Origin: Sindora glabra
Taxonomy: Eukaryota; Streptophyta; Magnoliopsida; Fabales; Fabaceae
DNA: 64,000 nucleotides
Reading direction: 5' to 3'
Assembly: GCA_020226215.1 (NCBI GenBank)
Contig: CM035226.1
Span: 88,808,895-88,872,894 of the forward strand
The translations under genes and the position numbers were made by a program. The notes under the pieces were generated by a model, which was given only the letters and a program-made list of their open reading frames with translations, had not been told where the DNA came from and searched no databases. Shown one piece after another: positions 23,816 through 38,640 of the stretch (position 1 is its first letter; each line of letters opens with the position of its first letter).

Positions 23816-26757
23816 CACTATAACAAATCGACACTTGTGCTACGGTCAAAATCACGATATAAGATCTAAATTTCTATAGCTCTACTATTTAGCCACATAA
23901 ATACTAGTTGAATAATTTTGTAACACAAGTGAGTGTGGTAAGAAAATTATCAAGAGAAAAAAAAGCCTTGTGGCATAAATAATTTTTTTTGCTACGGGTT
24001 TACTTGTAACTAATAGATTCTTCTAACTATAAGTCCAAATATGGTAAAAAAAGGTACATCTATGGCTAGTAATTCATATTGCTATGAATAAAATCATGAA
24101 AAAAATTAAAATGAAGTTATTATAAAAACTAATATAACTAGCTAAAATTATTTTTATATATATTTGAATTAAATTGTTATCTATCCAATTTAATCATGTG
24201 CTATCTTATCATTTTGTTTGCACATCAACTGAAATCTATTAATGTTTTCGACGCATATCAAGTTAGAGTAAATCATTAAAACTCTATCTGTCTAGAAATT
24301 GTAAATTGTATTTACTAGGAATCGTACCTGAATTTCCAAAGTCTGCAATGCTAAATCTTATTATTGTGCTAGTTTGCTTCTTTACTATTATAATACAATG
24401 TATCTTATATAAAGTTTTAATTAACTAGTTAACTTCAAAAATAAAATCACACTCATATGACATTAATTATATAATAAAATATTATATAAATACATATAAT
24501 AAAAATACACTAACACTAAAATGCTTTATAATTTTATTTTTAGAATTATTTTTAGACTAAATTTCCATCTATTTCATAATTTTATTTGTATTAAATTTAT
24601 TCTTTTCAAATGTCTTATATCAAATTTATCTCTCATAAATAGCTAATTAGTTAATTTTATCTTTTTATTAATATGTTTATTTAATTATTATTAATTGAGT
24701 CATTCAAGATAAAAGTAGAATTTTTACATCTTTCAAGTCACTATAAGATAAAAGTAAAATTCCTTTAATAAAGATTGAATTATATGAAATAAATATCCAT
24801 ACAAATTATAACTTTGAATTATCATGTATATTTAAATTTTAATTATAAATTAAAATTAAAATTATTATAAATTATTTATTTTTAATTTTTTATTTATAAT
24901 ATATATTTTTATCATTCATAAATATAAGTTAAATTATTCAATTCTTCACAAATTTTTAGTATTAGTTTAGTCTCTTATATATTATTTATATTTAATTTTT
25001 ATCTTTCTATTTATCAATTCATTAACCCATTGATAAAATTGTAAATGACTGGACCAAATTAATTAAATTATTATTTAGAAAGAAAGAAATTAATATAAAA
25101 TATTTGTAAGAAACGAAATTGATATAACAAAAATTAATAAGGGATGAAAATAAAAATTTAGACTATTATATATATATCACTTCCTTAAATATAACTTATC
25201 TAAATTTTTTGAATATAATAATTTAATTATTATTAAATTATACATGATTTTACATAATTATTATTTTCAATTTTTTAATGAAATTTTCATTAATATTACA
25301 ATGATGAATGTAAAACATGTTATTACATATTTCTATAATAAAACTTATTATAACTTATGTTACAAATCATATTATTCGTATATATAATAATTTTAGTATT
25401 TTCATAATATATATATCTTTTTTGTCAACATATTTTTTAAGAATAATGTGATGTAATAAAAAATAAATCTTTTTATAATATTTTTTATCTTGAATGCTTT
25501 TTTTTATTTAAGCAATATTTTAAAAATTGGATCAAATAATGAATTAAAAAATTATTATATATTTATATATTATATATATGTATAGGTTAATCCTATTAAT
25601 TTTTAATTTTAATATGTATAGAATTTAAATTCATTGAATAATTATATAATATAATTTTTAATATATTATAGTACTTATTTTGTTTATGTATATTAATTTT
25701 ACTATGTAAATTTAATTGATATAAAATTAAATAATTATTTATTATTTATAAAAACTATTAGATTCTAATAGATATAAAATTTGGTACACATATAAGTAAA
25801 AATATTTAGAAAATTAATAATTGAACTCTTTCTTACATATTTTAAGGTTTGGGGTTTAATTCCTATCTCTGTTATTTTAGTAAAAATAATAAAAGTACAT
25901 AACTATATAATTTATAGGTAGTTTTATATTTTTATATATATTTTATAAACTAGCATATTAAAAATATTATGTTCTACAACTTTTTTATTTAATTGATTAA
26001 GAGTTAATCTGTTAATCAAATAAATTCTTTACTAAATTTCTAAGGCAATTGTTTGACTTGGTCAATTAGTTAAAGGCATATAACTCAATTAATGAATTAG
26101 TTATTTGCTAAATACCTATAATATATAAATATTTATATTTTTTTATTGTTTACTATATTGCAGCATGTTGCACTTATTGTAACTAGCCTTTTTTTATATG
26201 TATAATTATCAAAAATGATATATTTGGCTATGATCTGATTCATAGAATTAATTTATGACATAAGTAATATTTTGTTATAGATAAATTTTTCTAACTTATA
26301 TAATAAATAAGTGATACTTTATTATAAAGAATGTGTACTTGTAACTTAATTTATGGCACATATAATATTTTGCCATAGGGAATATATTTTCATAACTTGG
26401 TTTATGGTTAGTACAAGTGATATCTTACCATGAGTCAATTTTTTTTTGTAGCATAAGTGATACTTTGACAAGAGGAATGTATTCTTATAATTAGTTTTGT
26501 GAAACAAGTGATATTTTGTCATTAGTAAAGCTTTTTCATAGTATAAGTGATACTTTGTTATGGAGAATGTGTTCCTATTATTTAGTTTGTGGTACAAGTA
26601 ATATTTTATCATAGGTAAAGTTTTTTTGTAACATAAATTTTTTAATTTTTTGTATATTTATTTGAATTTTTTCTTCTCATGGCAAGAGATAAAATTGCCA
26701 TATTTTTTTAATTTTTATGGTATAATTCATGGCATAAGTATTAATTTGTTATAATAT
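23816..26757 (+). mobile_element. Non-autonomous CACTA element, about 2.9 kb
   Basis: The element begins CACTATAACAAATCGACACT (23816). Its right end is TACTTATGCC-type sequence inverted: GGCATAAGTATTAATTTGTT then ATAATATG (26731-26757). Thus TATAACAAAT and ACTT(G/A)TGCC recur as inverted termini. A subterminal array at 26270-26640 of ATAAGTGATACTTTG-like units is typical of CACTA elements. The interior (24110-26160) is AT-rich and non-coding, so it would depend on a transposase supplied elsewhere. No certain 3 bp target duplication is visible because the right terminus has mutated. Confidence 0.7.
26270..26640. repeat. CACTA subterminal tandem repeat
   Basis: About six imperfect units of 55-65 bases, each with (C)ATAAGTGATACTTTG or ACAAGTGATATTTTG followed by CATAGGGAATG-like and TTTTT(C/G)TAG sequence. 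In CACTA elements such arrays are thought to bind the transposase; that role is inferred here. Confidence 0.7.
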
Positions 26758-27581
26758 GAATCCTTGAGACTCACTTCTTCCATTTTCTTATTTTCCAAGT
26801 TTTAAAAGATAAACCAAAGTACTTGAAACCATTTTAGGGTTCATGGGACTATGGTAAGCAATTGGATAGTTGGAATAGGAAAATTTGTGCATATGCATTA
26901 TGTGTTGTATGGTTGTTTATAATGTGTATTGCATACCAAGTTTATGCATTTGATGTTGGACAAGTAGCCCTTTTTGGATATGTTGTTTGCTTTTGGCTAG
27001 TGTCCAAAATCTAATAAGACTTTGTTAAAATTTCAATAGAATTTGATTGAGTAAATGGTTTATGATTATTTTATATAAAAGTTAGGTTATTAAAATCTAA
27101 TTGGGTTACATTGTGTGATGTCGAGTTTTGCATCATTCATGAGTCAGACTTGTAAGATGTTGCTCCCTGGCAATGTTTTACACTGATCACATGCTTGAAA
27201 TTAGGCTATGACATCAAATTACCTTTATAAGGTATGCTATCAAGTTCCAAAAATACCAACTTAATTTTTGATAGTATCAAATAATTCATTCCTTTTATTT
27301 ATCTATATTAATAAAAATACTCTAATTTGAATTTTAAAAATTTTAAATTTTGATTTAATATTCCATTTAATCCTATTAATTAGAAAATTAATTATACCAA
27401 AACTTAAATGATTGCATTTGAGAATTTTGTCAAAATAAATTAATTGGTAATAAAAATTTGTTAAAATTATATTTATTGTTTATATAAATCAATAAGGTAT
27501 AATAAAAAGATACTTGAGAATGTTACTACATCCTTCCTAATTTAATATCTAGATTAAATATAATCTAAATCAATTGCAATT
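26758..27581 (+). mobile_element. LTR-like remnant between CACTA element and copy B
   Basis: Non-coding. The sequence near 27170-27210 (TTTTACACTGATCACATG...GGCTATGACA) resembles the 3' end of the plus-strand LTR-like blocks (TTTACATTGATCACAATT...GTCGTGACA at 15130-15162). Then 27300-27450 resembles 8515-8650 and 28170-28320. It appears to be fragments of the same retroelement families. Confidence 0.4.
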
Positions 27582-28189
27582 GATTTAGTTTTGAATTCTA
27601 AAATTTTGATTCTCAATATATTTCACTTAATTCTGTTGACTACAATAAATTAGTTATATCAAAAGTTTGAATGATTATATTTCAATTGCATAGTAAAATT
27701 TTATCGTTATAAATTAATTAGTGATAAAATTTTATCATAAAGAAATAAAAAAGTAATTAAGATAGTAGCACATCTTACTTCGAACACTAGATAATTTTTA
27801 AGATTTACTAAATGCCAATTATATATTTTCTACTAATTATTATGGCATCATCTGATGCATTATATAGTATAATAGCAAAAGGAAATTAGGTGGTATAGTA
27901 TTATACAGGATAAGATATTGTAATATAATAAGGAAATCATATTTGAAAAATAATTAAAATGGTAAAACATCTTACTTTCACATTTAGAAAATTTTTAAGA
28001 TTTATTAAAAATCAATTACATATCTTTTATCAATTATTATAGCTCATTTTGGCATATTATACAACATAGTACAAAGATAGTTAGATATTATAATATTGTT
28101 TGGCATAAGGTATTATACTATACTGATAAGATAAAAGTTTATATAAAATCATTCTATCTTTTACTATTTGCATTTTTTAAAAATGTACT

Positions 28190-30648
28190 GACTTGAATTT
28201 TAAAATTTGAAAATGTTAGTTTAATATTCCATATAATTCTATCAATTTAAAAATCAACTATACCAAAATTTAGATGATTGCATTTGAGAATTTTGTCAAA
28301 ACAAAATAAATGGTTTAAAAAATTTGACAAAAGTTACTTATGAATTTTTTCAAAATGATTAGCTTTGACCTTTCAATGTTTTTTTATGAATAACTTAAGA
28401 ACTACTTATGAATTTTTTATTAAATAAACTTATTTCATATGAAAATAAATTTAAAGAGTTTTCTATGGACTGATTATTTTTGTAAAATGGTTAAAGAATG
28501 AAAAAGTTACGACCTTTACAAGTTAAATCTAAAAGTTCAATTTTTGACAATCCAAAATTTCTAAACTTCATCTATTATTTTTGTGATATCTCAAAATATA
28601 CATAAAGTGTCCTAATTATCTTTCCAATGATGGGTGATTTTTCAAAATAGGTATAAGATGAAGAAGGTATAACCCTTTAAAGTTAATTTAACAAAATTGT
28701 TATATAGTCAATTATAAAGCTTCAAGGGCCATTTTAAACTTGGATAATTGAATATATAATGAATGATGAAACTTTGGAGGCTACATAGTTGACTATATAA
28801 TCTACTATAGAGCAAAAATTGCATTTTAAAGCTCCAGACACATTTTAGAAGGTGTTATGTTGCATATTTATTTATATAGTCAACTGTATCACAGAAGGTT
28901 AGTAAATTAGTTGATATAAAGTCATTTTACTTAACAAAACTTCATTTAAACTTGTTACCTAACCATTACAAGTTCTAACATTTTCATTCCAAGGTTACAT
29001 TGTGATCTAACCATTACAAGCTCAAACCTTATCTCTTTAAGGTAACTTTATGACCTAAATATTGTAAGCTAGTACACAGATCTAGTGCATAAGGTTACAA
29101 CATGGGTATATCATCTCCCTTGACATCATCGAAGTTAACAAAACATAATGTTATCATAATAGCACAAATATCTTAAGTAACACTTTAATCATTGCAAATC
29201 AATAACAATATTCGTATGTTCAAACCTACAATCATTTCATGCCTTTACATGGTTAGATGTCTTATCTTCATAATTATACATTGTATAATTAAAATCATAT
29301 AACAAATAAATGTACCGTTATGGCTCATATGTCTAAAACATAATCATACCTTATTGCTTGGCCCTATATCATATATTTTATCTTTATTTAACACAATAAC
29401 TAAAGTTATCATTAAGAATAATAAAATGTATCTTGACTCTTTATATGTCATGATATCATAGGTTAAACAAGGTGCAATCAATTATATACTTGATTATAGG
29501 AGCCCTAAGAGTAACTCTGAAAGTCCATAGTTGACTTTCAAAGAGTAACTTTAATGCTTATAGTCGATTGTTATAATCTACAGAGTAAATTTTTGGCTTA
29601 TGGTCAATTATGTAATTGATCATACTTGTCTAAAATACATGTTTTGGGGCATACAACCTAGTTTTCAACAAATTTCACATGATTTTTCACTGTTTATTTG
29701 ACAAATTTATCATCAAAATACATTTATCATACTACCAATCCATACCAAATCACAAATACATATCAAGGATGCAGCCTTTATGTCATTTCTAACATTAGAA
29801 CCAACCGAAACATACAAATCATCACTTTTCCTTATACAATCAAATAAAACACAAATTTTTAATCTAAACTAAACAAAACTATCTTAATCTTCTAAATAAA
29901 GCTAGAATAATCACTTGTTTAGTATGGAGAAAGATTTGAGAGTTTAGATTTGAAGTCTTTTGACTTTAGTCATCTAAAAATTCCAAGGCTCCAAGTTATG
30001 GCTTATGTTTTCTCTTTTTCGAATTAACTACTTAATCCTTTCAAATCTAAAGAAAATTATAAAGAATGCAATTACCATGAAGATTTTACCTTACTTATGT
30101 GAAGGTTTTGATGAAAATTTGCTCTTTAATTACTTTATTAAAGAGGAATTGTGGAAAAGAAAAAGAAGAAGAAAAAAGGAAAATGAATGAAGAGGAAGGA
30201 GTTAGGGTTTGGAAAATGGAGTTAAAATGGGGATTAGGGGCTAACTTTGTCTTTAAAGGGCGAAAGGCAATTTTGTTATTTTTTCTTAAATATTTTCCAT
30301 ACTTATATTCCTACTTCTAATCACTTATAATATTTAATTCCTTTATTCAAAATATTTTTCCATGACTAAGCCCTTTAAGTTTTCCTTGTCAGGGCTAACT
30401 CTAAAACTTATTTCTATTTATCCCAAAGTTCTTTTCAATACTCATCTAATTAATTAATTCCCTTCTTTCAATATGTCATTTGTATTTTTTTTATCAAAAG
30501 TCATTCATTCTATAAAATCTCTATTTTAAATTTTTCTCATTATAATTAATTTATTAATCTTTTCTTTCATAACATAAAATTTTAAAATTCTAAGAAGCAT
30601 ATAACAAGTAAATGAATAATTAACAAATTTTAATTCTAGAGTGTAACA
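28190..30648 (-). mobile_element. LTR-like block, minus orientation (copy B)
   Basis: Counterpart of 8515-11041. On the minus strand it begins TGTTACACTCTAGAATT at 30648. Non-coding. The other end is not resolved. Confidence 0.45.
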
Positions 30649-31324
30649 TATTTATTTCATTACATGTTTTTTTCTTTTTTTTAATTCATTTCTATTATTT
30701 ACAGCTTAAACAACAATATCATTAATATAAATGAGACACAATATATTTCATTTCTATTTTTTAAGTCTTGATACATTATAAGTCATGAATTATTTTTCTT
30801 TTTTTTGTTTGCTCTATTTCATTTTTTTTTCCATTTCTTGTTCACACCTTTTGCATACTACTTATATGTTAATATTATTAAGTAGCATAGATATGACAAA
30901 ATATATTTTATTTTTATTATAAAAAATTATAAATAAGCTAAAAATTTTAATATAGAGAATATTAATTAATTATTATTCAATGTTTAGTAAAATATTTAAA
31001 TATTAAAAATCAAATTTATTTATTTATTTAAATTTTTAAATAAAAATTTATTTATTCAATGTTTAGTAAATTTTTTTAAATATTTTCTTGATATAAATTT
31101 TCAAATATTTTCTTGATATAAATTTTCAAGTATTATGTTTCAAAATAAATATATATTAATTGAGATTTTATTAAAATGTTATAACCACGCACTATTTCAC
31201 TATCCTATTTTTTTTTTTTTTGCAATAGTAGGATTAGTTAAATAATTGAATACACTCGTATGCAAAGGCTAGATATCAAACTCTAGATATAGTGAAATAT
31301 ACAAGGTTTTCAAGAAATATTGAG

Positions 31325-33423
31325 TGTATTATATCCCAAAAGTGATATTTAAAATTTTATTAATTTCAATGCCCTAATGCATTTATTTTAAATGAAAAGG
31401 ATAAAAGAATTATATTTATTTGGTTAATGTTTAGTTTCAAATTCCTTTTCCTTTCAAAGTTCTAAGGTATCAAAATAATAGTAATGATAATATCTAAATT
31501 ATATTTATTTGGCTATAGTGTTAATCCAAAACTCATTTAAATAATTTTTATAAGGATTTTCCCACTAAGTTGAAAATAATTTTAATAATTATAAGTGTAA
31601 TTGTTTATTAAAATAAATGCTTGTAATTAGTTACTTATTTTTGAAAGTTGTGGAAGCTTGAAATATTTATTTTTGAGGTTTTCAAATGTATCAAGCCATT
31701 ACAAAAATATTGGGGGAAGATGGAAAATATGTGAGCTAAGATTTTAAAAGTAAGAATTTTATGAAAATAAGTTTTTTAAAATAGATAAACGACTAGGATT
31801 GCATCTAACTTAAGGTGAAAGGGTGAGAATTAGTAAGTGGTAAGCCTACAATGAATGAGAAGTATTGAATCAAAGCCCAAAGCTCCTTCGTTCCTTTATC
31901 TCTCTTTCTCTCTCTCTCTTTCTTTTTCTCTTTCTCTCTTTTCCTCACCAATTCTTTCTCTTTCGCCTTCCCTTTCATTCTCTTTTCTTAGCCTCTGCTT
32001 TCTCTTTTTTAGCCATTGTGTGCCATTATTAGAATACGGCTAGGCCACTTTTTCCCCTTCCTCCTTTATTACATATTGATGACAGCTTATAGGGTGGCAA
32101 CATATGGGAAATCAGCCAAGCTCTTCCCATTGGCACTTTTTTCTACTGTGAGCCATTCTCCAATCGGTGCTCATCCTTTTGTCAAGTAGCATTTCATTGG
32201 CAAGGCTATTGGAGCTATAGATTGGGCTAGGAGTAATAGCTATACATGGTGTCAAATCCTTGTATTTCTTGATTGAGCGAGGTGGTTTCCAATGTCAACA
32301 AGTCATTAATGACTTCTTAGGAAGGAGGCAAGCCACCCTAGAAACTGAAATTTTATATTTTGCTAGATTTAGATAAAACCAAAGAAATCCATTTATGTAT
32401 ATTTTGGAATATTTGATGATGGCTTTGTAAAAATAGGTTTTTCATGCTATAAGATATTACAATGATAAGATTAGGATATCCTTAGAGCATTTCCTTTTAA
32501 CATTTTAAGTAATTCATGTATGATTCAAGAAATCCTTAAAAATGTGAAAATATAAGTGGGTGATTTGTTAGGGATGGGGCTTAAATGCTAGGAACTAAAT
32601 GTATAACTTCATAAAATGATGTGAATAAAATATTTTTATAGCATAAAATTTTAATAATTCAACTGTCTTATGTTAGATTCAAAAAAATCCTATTTTCCCA
32701 TCTTATTTTAGTTACTTAATATAGATTTTATGAATTAAGGATTTAATGCCTAGAATGTTAAAGTAGTATACTTATAGTATTTCAATATCATAAAAATCTA
32801 ATATTTTTTATGTTCGAAGTTTGATTTAAGCAAATTCTTAAAATATGATATTTGATTTCTTTAAAATAGAGTTATAATTATTAGGAACCAAGAGTATAGT
32901 TTTTTATAATATAATATGAATAGGGCCTCCTTAGAGCATAAAGTTCTAATATGTTAATTATTTTATACTTGGCCTAAAAAGTCCTCATTTATTTATGATA
33001 ATTTTGAAAATATAAGAAAGTAATGATACAGGATAGTAGAGTAGTATGAATAGAGCCTTTTAAGAGCATATATTTTAATATTTTATTTGCATATGCTTAA
33101 TTTCAAAAATCACTATATAAAGGTATATTTTGATTTTAAAAGCTAATATTGAAAAACGTAAGAAGTTGATAATCTAGAGTGTTATTACATTATGATTTGA
33201 ACCTGAAGTTATAATATTTGGAAATAAAATAAATAATGCCCTTATATTTATAATTTATCATTATAATGGTGAAATAGGAAGAAAATAAAAGATAATCATT
33301 AATGTCCTAAAGCTTCTAAGAGTGAATATGCATCATTAGGCGAGTATATATCTTTCCTAAATAAATATCTTAATATTATTTATTTAAATGGTATGTTTAT
33401 AATATTTCTTATAAATGATATGG

Positions 33424-33460
<37 letters not shown>

Positions 33461-34887
33461 GCCTGTGAATCCTTAAAAGTAAAATTATATATATTATAAA
33501 TTATTATTAAATTACCCTTGTGGCAGTGGATGAGTGATATGAAAATGATATTTATGATAAGATAGTGATCATTAATTTAGATAAATGTTGATTGACCATG
33601 CTTAGAAGGCATGGTGTTATCATCATTGTTGATTGATTGTGATTGAATTACAATGATAAATGATATAATTGTATTATGAATAAAATTACATTGTTATATG
33701 TATGTTGGAAATGCATTGGAAAATGTAGTGTTCCATTTTATGATATAGTTGAATGTTTGTGGCCTTACAATAGGGCATGGTAGCACTATTAAATATCACT
33801 ATGAATTCTAATATTGACCTATGGTGATAAATTATTGATTTTATGTTGTGAATGAATTGTAGTTATGTTGTGTAAAGTTCTACTCTAGTCTGTGAGATTA
33901 TATTATGAATAATGCCATGAATGGAATTGTAATGTTGAAATGTGATGGAGGCAATGATACAAATACCAGGTAGGAAATTCCTAATAATAGGATGGGTAAG
34001 GTATAAAGTTGGCTTGAGAAAAATGAAGATAAAAAACTTATGAAGTATATAAAGTTGATCTGAGAGTCAAAAGATAGATACATATATATTTATTATAAAC
34101 CATTATGTATTGTGATGTGACATTAAAATTTATTTGTTTTATAATATTTTCATTTGATATGATTTCAATAACTTAGTTATGATTTAGTCTTGTTGATTAC
34201 TTGGAAAATTGATGATTTCTCGAAATGGATTAGGCGCGAAATTGTACTTATATTATGTAAATTAAATGATTGATAATATTATGAATTGTGATATGAAATA
34301 GGAAATTCAAGCTATGTACAGGTAAATACATCAACCTAGAAATTGGTATCACGGTTAAAAACAATTTAGGAATTGAGTTTGAAGTTGTTTTCTATTTTAA
34401 TACTTAATTAGCATATAATCATTTTATGTGATTGATTTTAAGTATAGTTGTAATAAATATATGCTCACTGAGTTCTCATAACATATTCATTTTTATTTTC
34501 AATGTTTTTAAGTTAAAATGGGTGTATTTGAATTTCGTTGTGTTTATGTAGAATAAAAAATTGCCTTGTTAAGGAATTCACAATTGAATTGGGAGATTGA
34601 GTTGTTTATGTCAATAAATATGATGGAATGTATATTCTATGTGTACTTTGTGTTATTGTTGAATCCAAAAAACCTATAGGTTGTATGATTTAGGGTATGT
34701 GACTTTTGAAAAGTGTCTAAAAATAAGGACAACTTCATCCATTTTTCAATAAAATTTATCATGAATTTTGAGTCACCACAGAAATAGAGATATCTTTATC
34801 AGGTAGAATTAGTGTAAATAGTGTTAAGGTTGGTGGAAATCGGATAGTAAAATCTATGTTAATCATAATTGGATTTGGGTCATGACA
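31325..34887 (+). mobile_element. LTR-like block, plus orientation (copy B), with PBS-like site
   Basis: Counterpart of 11719-15162. It starts TGTATTATATCCC and ends GTCATGACA, followed by TGGTACCACTTGAG (34888), a diverged primer-binding-site-like sequence. It contains a polypyrimidine tract at 31890-32010 and a copy-specific (AT)n run at 33428-33458. No gag-pol coding. Confidence 0.5.
33428..33458. repeat. (AT)n microsatellite, present only in copy B
   Basis: About 15 AT units. The aligned place in copy A (about 13690-13720) has only ordinary AT-rich sequence. Confidence 0.9.
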
Positions 34888-37807
34888 TGGTACCACTTGA
34901 GTGAACGGCTTTCGGCATTTCACTTTCATTTGTCTATTATATCATATATTTTTCATTTTTTTCCCTTTTCAGTCCTATTGTTTATAGTTCAAACAATAAT
35001 ATCATTGATGAGTAATATAGATACAATATAATATATTTTCTTTTTATTATAAAAATATTTAATAAGTTAAATATTTAATTTAATTAAAATACTTAATTAC
35101 ATATTCAAATTGTAACTCTTATTATATTACACCTCACACAAATTTTCTCTCTTCTTTATTTGCTCAATTATATTTTTTTTCAAGTTCACACTTGTTATTT
35201 ATGGTTCGGACACTGCTACTAGTAAGTGATATAAATAAGTTAAAACTTCCCTACTAATAAATAGATTTAAAAATTAGATCAAACTTATTTATATAAATTT
35301 CGTTAATATGTTCTTAATATTAATTTTTGAATAGTGATTTCAAGTCAAATATCCTATGGTCAATTAGAAATTTGTTGAAGTTTTAATTTAGAAAATTTTA
35401 ATTGCTTGATATACCTTATAAAATAAATCAAATTTCATTCTTTTAATAAAAAAAATTCTAAAATTGATATCAAATTCCAATTCTTTTCAATTTGTAGATA
35501 CATTTTAGATAATGAAGTTCAAATGCAATTTCCTTTTTTCATTCTTCACATTCAAAGTTCGAAAGAAAAGCTTCTAATAGAAATTTTACTCTTTATATTC
35601 GAAAGCTAAAATACACTTTCCCTCCCTTTTATTTGTATTGTCTTAAAAAAAATTTCTCCTGGAAACAAACATTAGTGAATATTGCACTTATGCACATGGT
35701 CATAGATTCATTTTTATGTTTTTATTGTGTAATATATTATATTTATAATATTCTTATATTTAAATATAAATGTATGATATACTCTATTATATTATATAAT
35801 TATTCAAGAAGTTTATAAACAAACATTGTAATGAAAATTTGCGACTAATAAATTTTAAGAACATATAAAATATTTAAAAATTTCGTGTGCTTAAATTTGA
35901 TTTTTCAATCAATTTTTTAATTATTTTGTAATAATTAATGTTTCTTTTATTAATGTGACATAAATAATTTAAAATTATCATCGTCTTCTGTAAACATGGT
36001 GAATCAGATTTCAATATTTTTATAAATTTTAATTTAGACATTAAATTTTATTTATATAAATAAATACAAATAAATTTACAACCCATACACCGCATGGGTT
36101 CACATTCGCATGTGTTTCATGCCAAATTAGACAAATTATAGTAAAATTTTTAATACGCTAGATTTCATAATGATGAATGAAATTAAAATAAAAATTTATA
36201 AATAAAATAAAATAATTTTCAAACTTAAATTCAAACATAAACTTAAAAATAATTGATTTCAAAATAAAATAAAACATTATTATTTCAAATAATGGAGCTT
36301 GTACGTTTTCTAAGATTCTATGAGTTGGTTGATAGTGACATCAAATAGCAAAAACTTGTAAATTACTAAATTATTATGACGTTTTCCCTCTTATTGATGA
36401 GTAGATATGGAATCTTGATCAATGTGTCATATTCTCTTAATTTAACGTTACAAATTGCTTTCAAGATTATTTTAAGTATGCTGAAATACAATTTTTAATT
36501 TCTTAACTTTCAAACAAATTCTAAGAATTATTGATTAATTTTATTTTCTAATTTTTGAAAAGTATATAATGCCACAATGTTAACTGCATTAAGTTTATTG
36601 ACAGAAATTCTTCTATGACTGATAGCATTCTATCTAGTATAAAATAAATTTTGAGCGCAAGAAAATATGGTTTTTTCCATAAAAGAATAAATAAAATTAT
36701 TTTGTTTTATATTTTTCTAAATTGGGTAAATAGAGTTTTTCTATCTTTCAACTTTCAATATGTTTTGATATTTTATTACACATTCAGTCTATTTTATGGA
36801 AGTTATAATGCTAGGTTAAGACCAAAATTGCCATTCATAAATCCATGCTCTTTTTGCCTTCAACAAGATTCTTATTTGTGATTTTCCTTTTAACCAAGAA
36901 CAAGGTTAATGCCTCTTTTCCTCATGTTTGACCTGAATTTAAGAAGATTTAATTAAATAACAATAATTATATATTTTTAAAAATAATTATAATATTTAAC
37001 ATAATTATAAATATAATTAAATATTATATTCAAAATTATAAAAATATACCACAATTTTAACTACATATTATATATTCATAAATAATAAGAAATTATAATC
37101 AAACTATATTTAAACTAAATGGATTGAATAAAAAAAATACTTAACTTGACTCATTTAATTAAACTGGCTGATTTTTTTCATTCCAGTTTAGTAAATTAAT
37201 TATGAACCAAATCTAATCGATTAATTTTTTAGTTGCATTCATGCCACCTAGTAATATCTAGATTTATCATAATACCTAAAATATTATAAATACTAAAAAT
37301 AAAATATAAAATAAAATTTTAAATTATTTATATTTATTAATTTAAATTTATAAATTTATTTTATTATTTAATATTTAATAATAACTTTTAAATTATATTT
37401 AAAATTTAATTTTAAATTTTGTTTTTTGATCTATATGATATTGCTATGACGTCATACAAACTAGATTTTTAGGTAAACCTTTGTTATTAGTAATGTCTCA
37501 AGACTATACGTAGATTGTAGTGGAAACTAAATGAAGGCGCATGCCAATGCTAAAATATCTACTTGTCTTTGTTTCATTGATAGACTTTTTCAACTTAGAA
37601 CAATAAGATGCCCTTAACTTTTTCTTCTGCCCTCGATGGTATAATGGTTGCATTCAGTAATTGTTCTTTTTTTTTGGGCCTAATCGAGTTCTATGTAAAA
37701 TAAGATGTCCAATGGCATTCATTAAGGACCTATTGGCCAGTCCAATGGCATTAATTTTTTCACAGCAAGCTATTAATTTTTGTGAGCCCAATACTTATCA
37801 AAATTAA
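34888..37807. other. Non-coding part of duplicated block B
   Basis: Collinear with 15163-18070 of copy A. It contains dispersed-repeat members at about 34975-35270, then AT-rich DNA, then a better conserved, higher-GC stretch at 37440-37800. No gene recognised. Confidence 0.5.
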
Positions 37808-37875
37808 GGGAGAGCAAAATACACATACCTCTCCTCTTTTTGGACAAAATTACATAGACCTCTCCTTTAATTTGG
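37808..37875 (+). repeat. MULE 1 left terminal inverted repeat
   Basis: Pairs with 43953-44017 over about 65 bases with perhaps a quarter of positions mismatched by eye. The pyrimidine-rich CCTCTCCTC words recur within it. Confidence 0.8.
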
Positions 37876-38640
37876 AAATATACATGTTACTCCATTTCAT
37901 AGTTCACCATGAGGAATATTCCTTTAGATACTTTAATTTTTATTTTATTGTAAATATAATTAATGGATTGCAAAATTATCCTTTGCATTTAAGTGAGAAA
38001 ATGAAGAGCAATTTTCATTTTGCTATAGTTTCAATATCTCTCTACATTCTCCTTTTAGCTTTAATGAAAGAGCTTCTCTTGCAATGTTGGACTAATCTTC
38101 TTGTGATCTCCATCTGCAATCTCCTTCAACTTGACTAGTAAGCACCTTTTATTGATAAATGCATTTTTTAAACTATTGACCAAGTTGTTGTTGTTCAAGA
38201 TTTACAAAAGTCAAACTTTCAATTAGATTAGACCACCTAATTGAAGAAAACTCCATTTGCTCAATGGGGTGATCTTGTGGTAATTAATGAAAAATTCATG
38301 TCTGTGCAAAAGGATTTCTCATTATTGGGTTGAAAGTTTAACTCACAATTCATTGTAATCTAGATTTTAAAACTTTAATTGTAGATTCAACATTTTCCCT
38401 CAATTGTGTCGATGGGCACTTCATTATAATCTATGATAAAGAACTAGCCTAATTATGTGGTTGAAATATCAATTGAGTGCATTAGGGAATTTTCCTTAAA
38501 TTAAGCCATCTTAAAATATAACCTAAGCTATACATATCCTTGTACAAGTTATATCTTTTATTTTAGATAGATATTACATAACTTATTGTAAAAAACCTAC
38601 ACTAGTTGCAATTACATGAACATTTGATAAGGATAAATAA
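37876..38640. other. MULE 1 left non-coding region
   Basis: An open frame of 118 codons spans 37782-38138 on the plus strand across the left terminus. It matches no family I recognise and starts outside the element, so I do not call it a gene. The rest is AT-rich. Confidence 0.4.

Noticed and set aside
26346..26612. 88-codon minus-strand frame with repeated KYHLYY / HK motifs
   Set aside because: It is the translation of the CACTA subterminal tandem repeat.
31855..32043. Ser/Phe/Leu-rich open frame in copy B
   Set aside because: It is a translation of the CT-rich tract and is not conserved in copy A.
37782..38138. 118-codon plus-strand open frame
   Set aside because: It crosses the left boundary of MULE 1 and matches no family. 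It is probably chance.
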